62,729 bases of DNA from Clostridiales bacterium DTU074 (GTDB lineage Bacteria > Bacillota > Clostridia > Caldicoprobacterales > Caldicoprobacteraceae): assembly GCA_001513075.1 (NCBI GenBank), contig LFSE01000004.1, positions 4,214 to 66,942 of the forward strand. Direction: 5' to 3'. The notes beneath the pieces were generated by a model that did not search any database, had not been told where the DNA came from, and saw nothing but the letters and a program-made list of their open reading frames with translations. Position 1 is the first letter of the stretch, and each line of letters starts with the position of its first letter. Shown here in pieces: positions 61,018-62,729 of this stretch. Both the position numbers and the translations under genes were made by a program.

Positions 61018-61367
61018 TTATCCGGCAGGATTTCCGGGAAATATACTATATAATGCATATTTTCTTATTATTGGCGCAAGCCAATCATTTCCGTAATTAA
61101 CTGCTGAATATCATTAAAAAACAATAGCCGAACAATGTATTGTTTATGAACAGCATACTCCGACATCGGGATTTTCCTGTGGATGGGTATTGCCGGCAGT
61201 AAAAACAACCTCCGCCTACTCAGCCTGGCTAATAGTTTAATTATAAATAATTCATATAGTAAATATATACGTATGAGAATTACATTTTGTTGATTTTCAA
61301 ACAATTTGTGGACAGAAGAACCGGGCGTAGAATGCAGCAACTATATTCCGTAAGGAGGGAGATTTGG
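61018..61367. other. 350-bp region between the riboswitch terminator and oppD
   Basis: AT-rich, no gene I would call. An open minus-strand stretch (61068-61340) has no RBS or domain. A weak -35/-10-like pair TTAATT and TAAATA spaced by 17 bp occurs near 61235-61265 but is unconvincing. The only strong signal is the RBS AAGGAGGG before oppD. Confidence 0.4.
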
Positions 61368-62336
61368 TTGAAGCAGGAAATACTCAGAGTAAAGGATTTA
61401 GCCGTTCATTTTCACCTGGAAAAACGGGTGATTCCGGCCGTTGACGGCATTAGCTTTTCGGTGTCTAAAGGGGAGACTTTGGGTATAGTTGGTGAATCAG
61501 GATGCGGTAAGAGCGTGACCGCCCTTTCGATAATGGGATTGTTGCCCTGTCCTCCGGCTAAAATAGCGGGGGGTGAGATCTGGTTCAAGGGAGAAAATCT
61601 CCTTGAAAAGACCGAACAGGAGATGAGAAGGATTCGGGGCAATGATATATCCATGATATTTCAAGAGCCCATGACATCCCTAAATCCGGTATTCACTGTC
61701 GGGTACCAGGTCTCAGAAGTAATCATGCGGCACAAGAATTTACCAAAGAAGGAAGCCTTGGCAGAAGCTGTGGAAATGCTAAAACTGGTCAAGATCCCCC
61801 TTCCTGAAAGGATAATAAAGCAATACCCCCATCATTTAAGCGGTGGAATGAGGCAAAGGGTTATGATTGCAATGGCTTTGGCGTGCAAGCCAGAACTGCT
61901 GATTGCCGACGAACCTACCACTGCCCTTGATGTGACCATTGAGGCCCAGATACTTGAATTGATAAGGGAACTTAAGGAAAAAATGGATTCTGCCGTTATC
62001 ATGATAACCCATGACTTGGGGGTGGTAGCGGAAATTGCCGATAAGGTTGCCGTAATGTATGCAGGCAGGATTGTCGAATACGCGGATGTTAATACCATTT
62101 TTAATGAGCCTAAACACCCTTATACAAGAGGCTTGCTTGAAGCCGTTCCTGACATTGCCATGTCCCGGGGACAAAGGTTAAAGGAAATAAAAGGTATGGT
62201 ACCGTCCCCCGATGAGATAAAGGAAGGCTGTAGGTTTAAAACCAGATGCGAGTGTGTCAGAGGCGAATGCCTGATTGAAGAGCCAAATCTAATACTGAAT
62301 GGATCCAGCCTGGTACGTTGCTGGAATTTTGCATAA
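61368..62336 (+). CDS. oppD: Oligopeptide/dipeptide ABC transporter ATP-binding protein OppD
   Basis: 322 residues from TTG 61368 (RBS TAAGGAGGG). Walker [19 protein letters not shown]-loop [14 protein letters not shown], signature [15 protein letters not shown], Walker [14 protein letters not shown]-loop MITHDLGVV. The C-terminal oligo_HPY region has [13 protein letters not shown] and cysteines [14 protein letters not shown], a typical 4Fe-4S-like or zinc knuckle of OppD/DppD. Cytoplasmic energy subunit of peptide uptake. Starts the operon that probably continues with oppF and permeases after the window. Confidence 0.92.
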   Translation: MKQEILRVKDLAVHFHLEKRVIPAVDGISFSVSKGETLGIVGESGCGKSVTALSIMGLLPCPPAKIAGGEIWFKGENLLEKTEQEMRRIRGNDISMIFQEPMTSLNPVFTVGYQVSEVIMRHKNLPKKEALAEAVEMLKLVKIPLPERIIKQYPHHLSGGMRQRVMIAMALACKPELLIADEPTTALDVTIEAQILELIRELKEKMDSAVIMITHDLGVVAEIADKVAVMYAGRIVEYADVNTIFNEPKHPYTRGLLEAVPDIAMSRGQRLKEIKGMVPSPDEIKEGCRFKTRCECVRGECLIEEPNLILNGSSLVRCWNFA

Positions 62337-62416
62337 ACCATACGAAGATTGGTGCTACGAATTAAAACAATGCTTTTGCTGAAAAAAGAGATCAGAGAGA
62401 TGATGGAGGTGTGGAT

Positions 62417-62729
62417 GTGGCAGCGGAAATTTTAGCGGTCAAGGGATTAAAAAAGTATTTTCCATTTAAGAAGGACTGGTTTGGCAGGAGTATAGAATAC
62501 GTAAGAGCGGTTGACGGGATAGATTTTCATATCGGCTATGGAGAAACTTTGGGCCTGGTAGGCGAAAGCGGGTGCGGCAAATCTACCACCGGGCGTACCA
62601 TTATGCGATTGCTGGAGCCGACAGAAGGTGAGATATTATTTGAAGGCCAGAACATAACCCTACTAGGGAAAAAACAGCTTAGACAGGTTTATAAGGGCAT
62701 GCAGCTTATATTTCAGGATCCCTTTGCAT
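62417..62729 (+). CDS. oppF: Oligopeptide ABC transporter ATP-binding protein OppF (5' part, runs off the window)
   Basis: The first 104 residues are present. [28 protein letters not shown] is the OppF/DppF N-terminus (the KKYFPF and [11 protein letters not shown] motifs). Walker [11 protein letters not shown], then [24 protein letters not shown] and the start of the Q-loop IFQDPFA at the edge. Start GTG 62417 follows GGAGG; the GTG at 62411 is too close to it. Second ATPase of the transporter. The rest is outside the window, so only the N-terminal half is seen. Confidence 0.9.
   Translation, partial: MAAEILAVKGLKKYFPFKKDWFGRSIEYVRAVDGIDFHIGYGETLGLVGESGCGKSTTGRTIMRLLEPTEGEILFEGQNITLLGKKQLRQVYKGMQLIFQDPFA

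Noticed and set aside
61068-61340. 90-residue minus-strand frame between riboswitch and oppD
   Set aside because: No RBS, no recognisable domain, no sign of coding bias.

Overview
The window looks like a stretch of the chromosome of an anaerobic, fermentative, spore-former-related Firmicute (class Clostridia). This rests on gene content and signals: a multi-subunit [FeFe] hydrogenase, an NfnAB transhydrogenase, strong GGAGG ribosome-binding sites with many TTG and GTG starts, L-box and c-di-AMP riboswitches, a PurR-type operator, and YkvI, SpoIID and Asp23-type proteins. Genus cannot be fixed from sequence alone. I see no rRNA, tRNA, CRISPR, insertion sequence or prophage.

Layout. 0-8.2 kb: end of a hydrogenase operon (hydB fused to a GltD/NfnB-like half, then hydA), a small unknown gene, a MASE3-PP2C phosphatase, a hydrogenase-associated ACT protein and an ECF S component. 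8.2-18.7 kb: two unknown genes, a subtilase, a cysteine-desulfurase-like enzyme, nth, malic enzyme, a P-loop/Asp23 protein, nfnAB and an 8-oxoguanine glycosylase. 18.7-23.4 kb: guaB and the nickel-pincer cofactor genes larE, larB and larC, with larC split by a -1 frameshift site. 23.4-31.1 kb: purECFMNHD behind a PurR-like operator, a consensus promoter and a leader terminator. 31.2-34.1 kb: a propeller glycosidase, cobO and a nagA-like gene. 34.1-39.3 kb (minus strand): lysine-riboswitch-controlled asd-dapA-dapB, where DapB carries an aspartokinase-like ACT pair, followed by a radical SAM gene. 39.4-48.1 kb: two M20 amidohydrolases, an iron alcohol dehydrogenase, a YesL-like protein, a methyltransferase, Hsp33 and a TPR protein. 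48.1-55.6 kb: an acidic lipoprotein, a DUF3006-like protein, a YkvI-like carrier, a CCA-adding-type enzyme, an oversized SpoIID/LytB protein and a DUF2207 protein. 55.7-62.7 kb: an ABC export system with one permease broken by an in-frame stop, a GH1 beta-glucosidase, a c-di-AMP riboswitch and the start of an opp peptide-transporter operon.

How the genes fit. Hydrogenase, Nfn and malic enzyme form a redox module balancing ferredoxin, NADH, NADPH and H2. The guaB/pur block makes purines under apparent PRPP-PurR control. The dap block makes diaminopimelate and lysine with RNA-level and possibly allosteric feedback. The items most worth following are the DapB-ACT-ACT fusion, the HydB-NfnB-like fusion, the larC recoding site, the PurR operator with its unidentified leader, the interrupted ABC permease and the c-di-AMP riboswitch ahead of opp.
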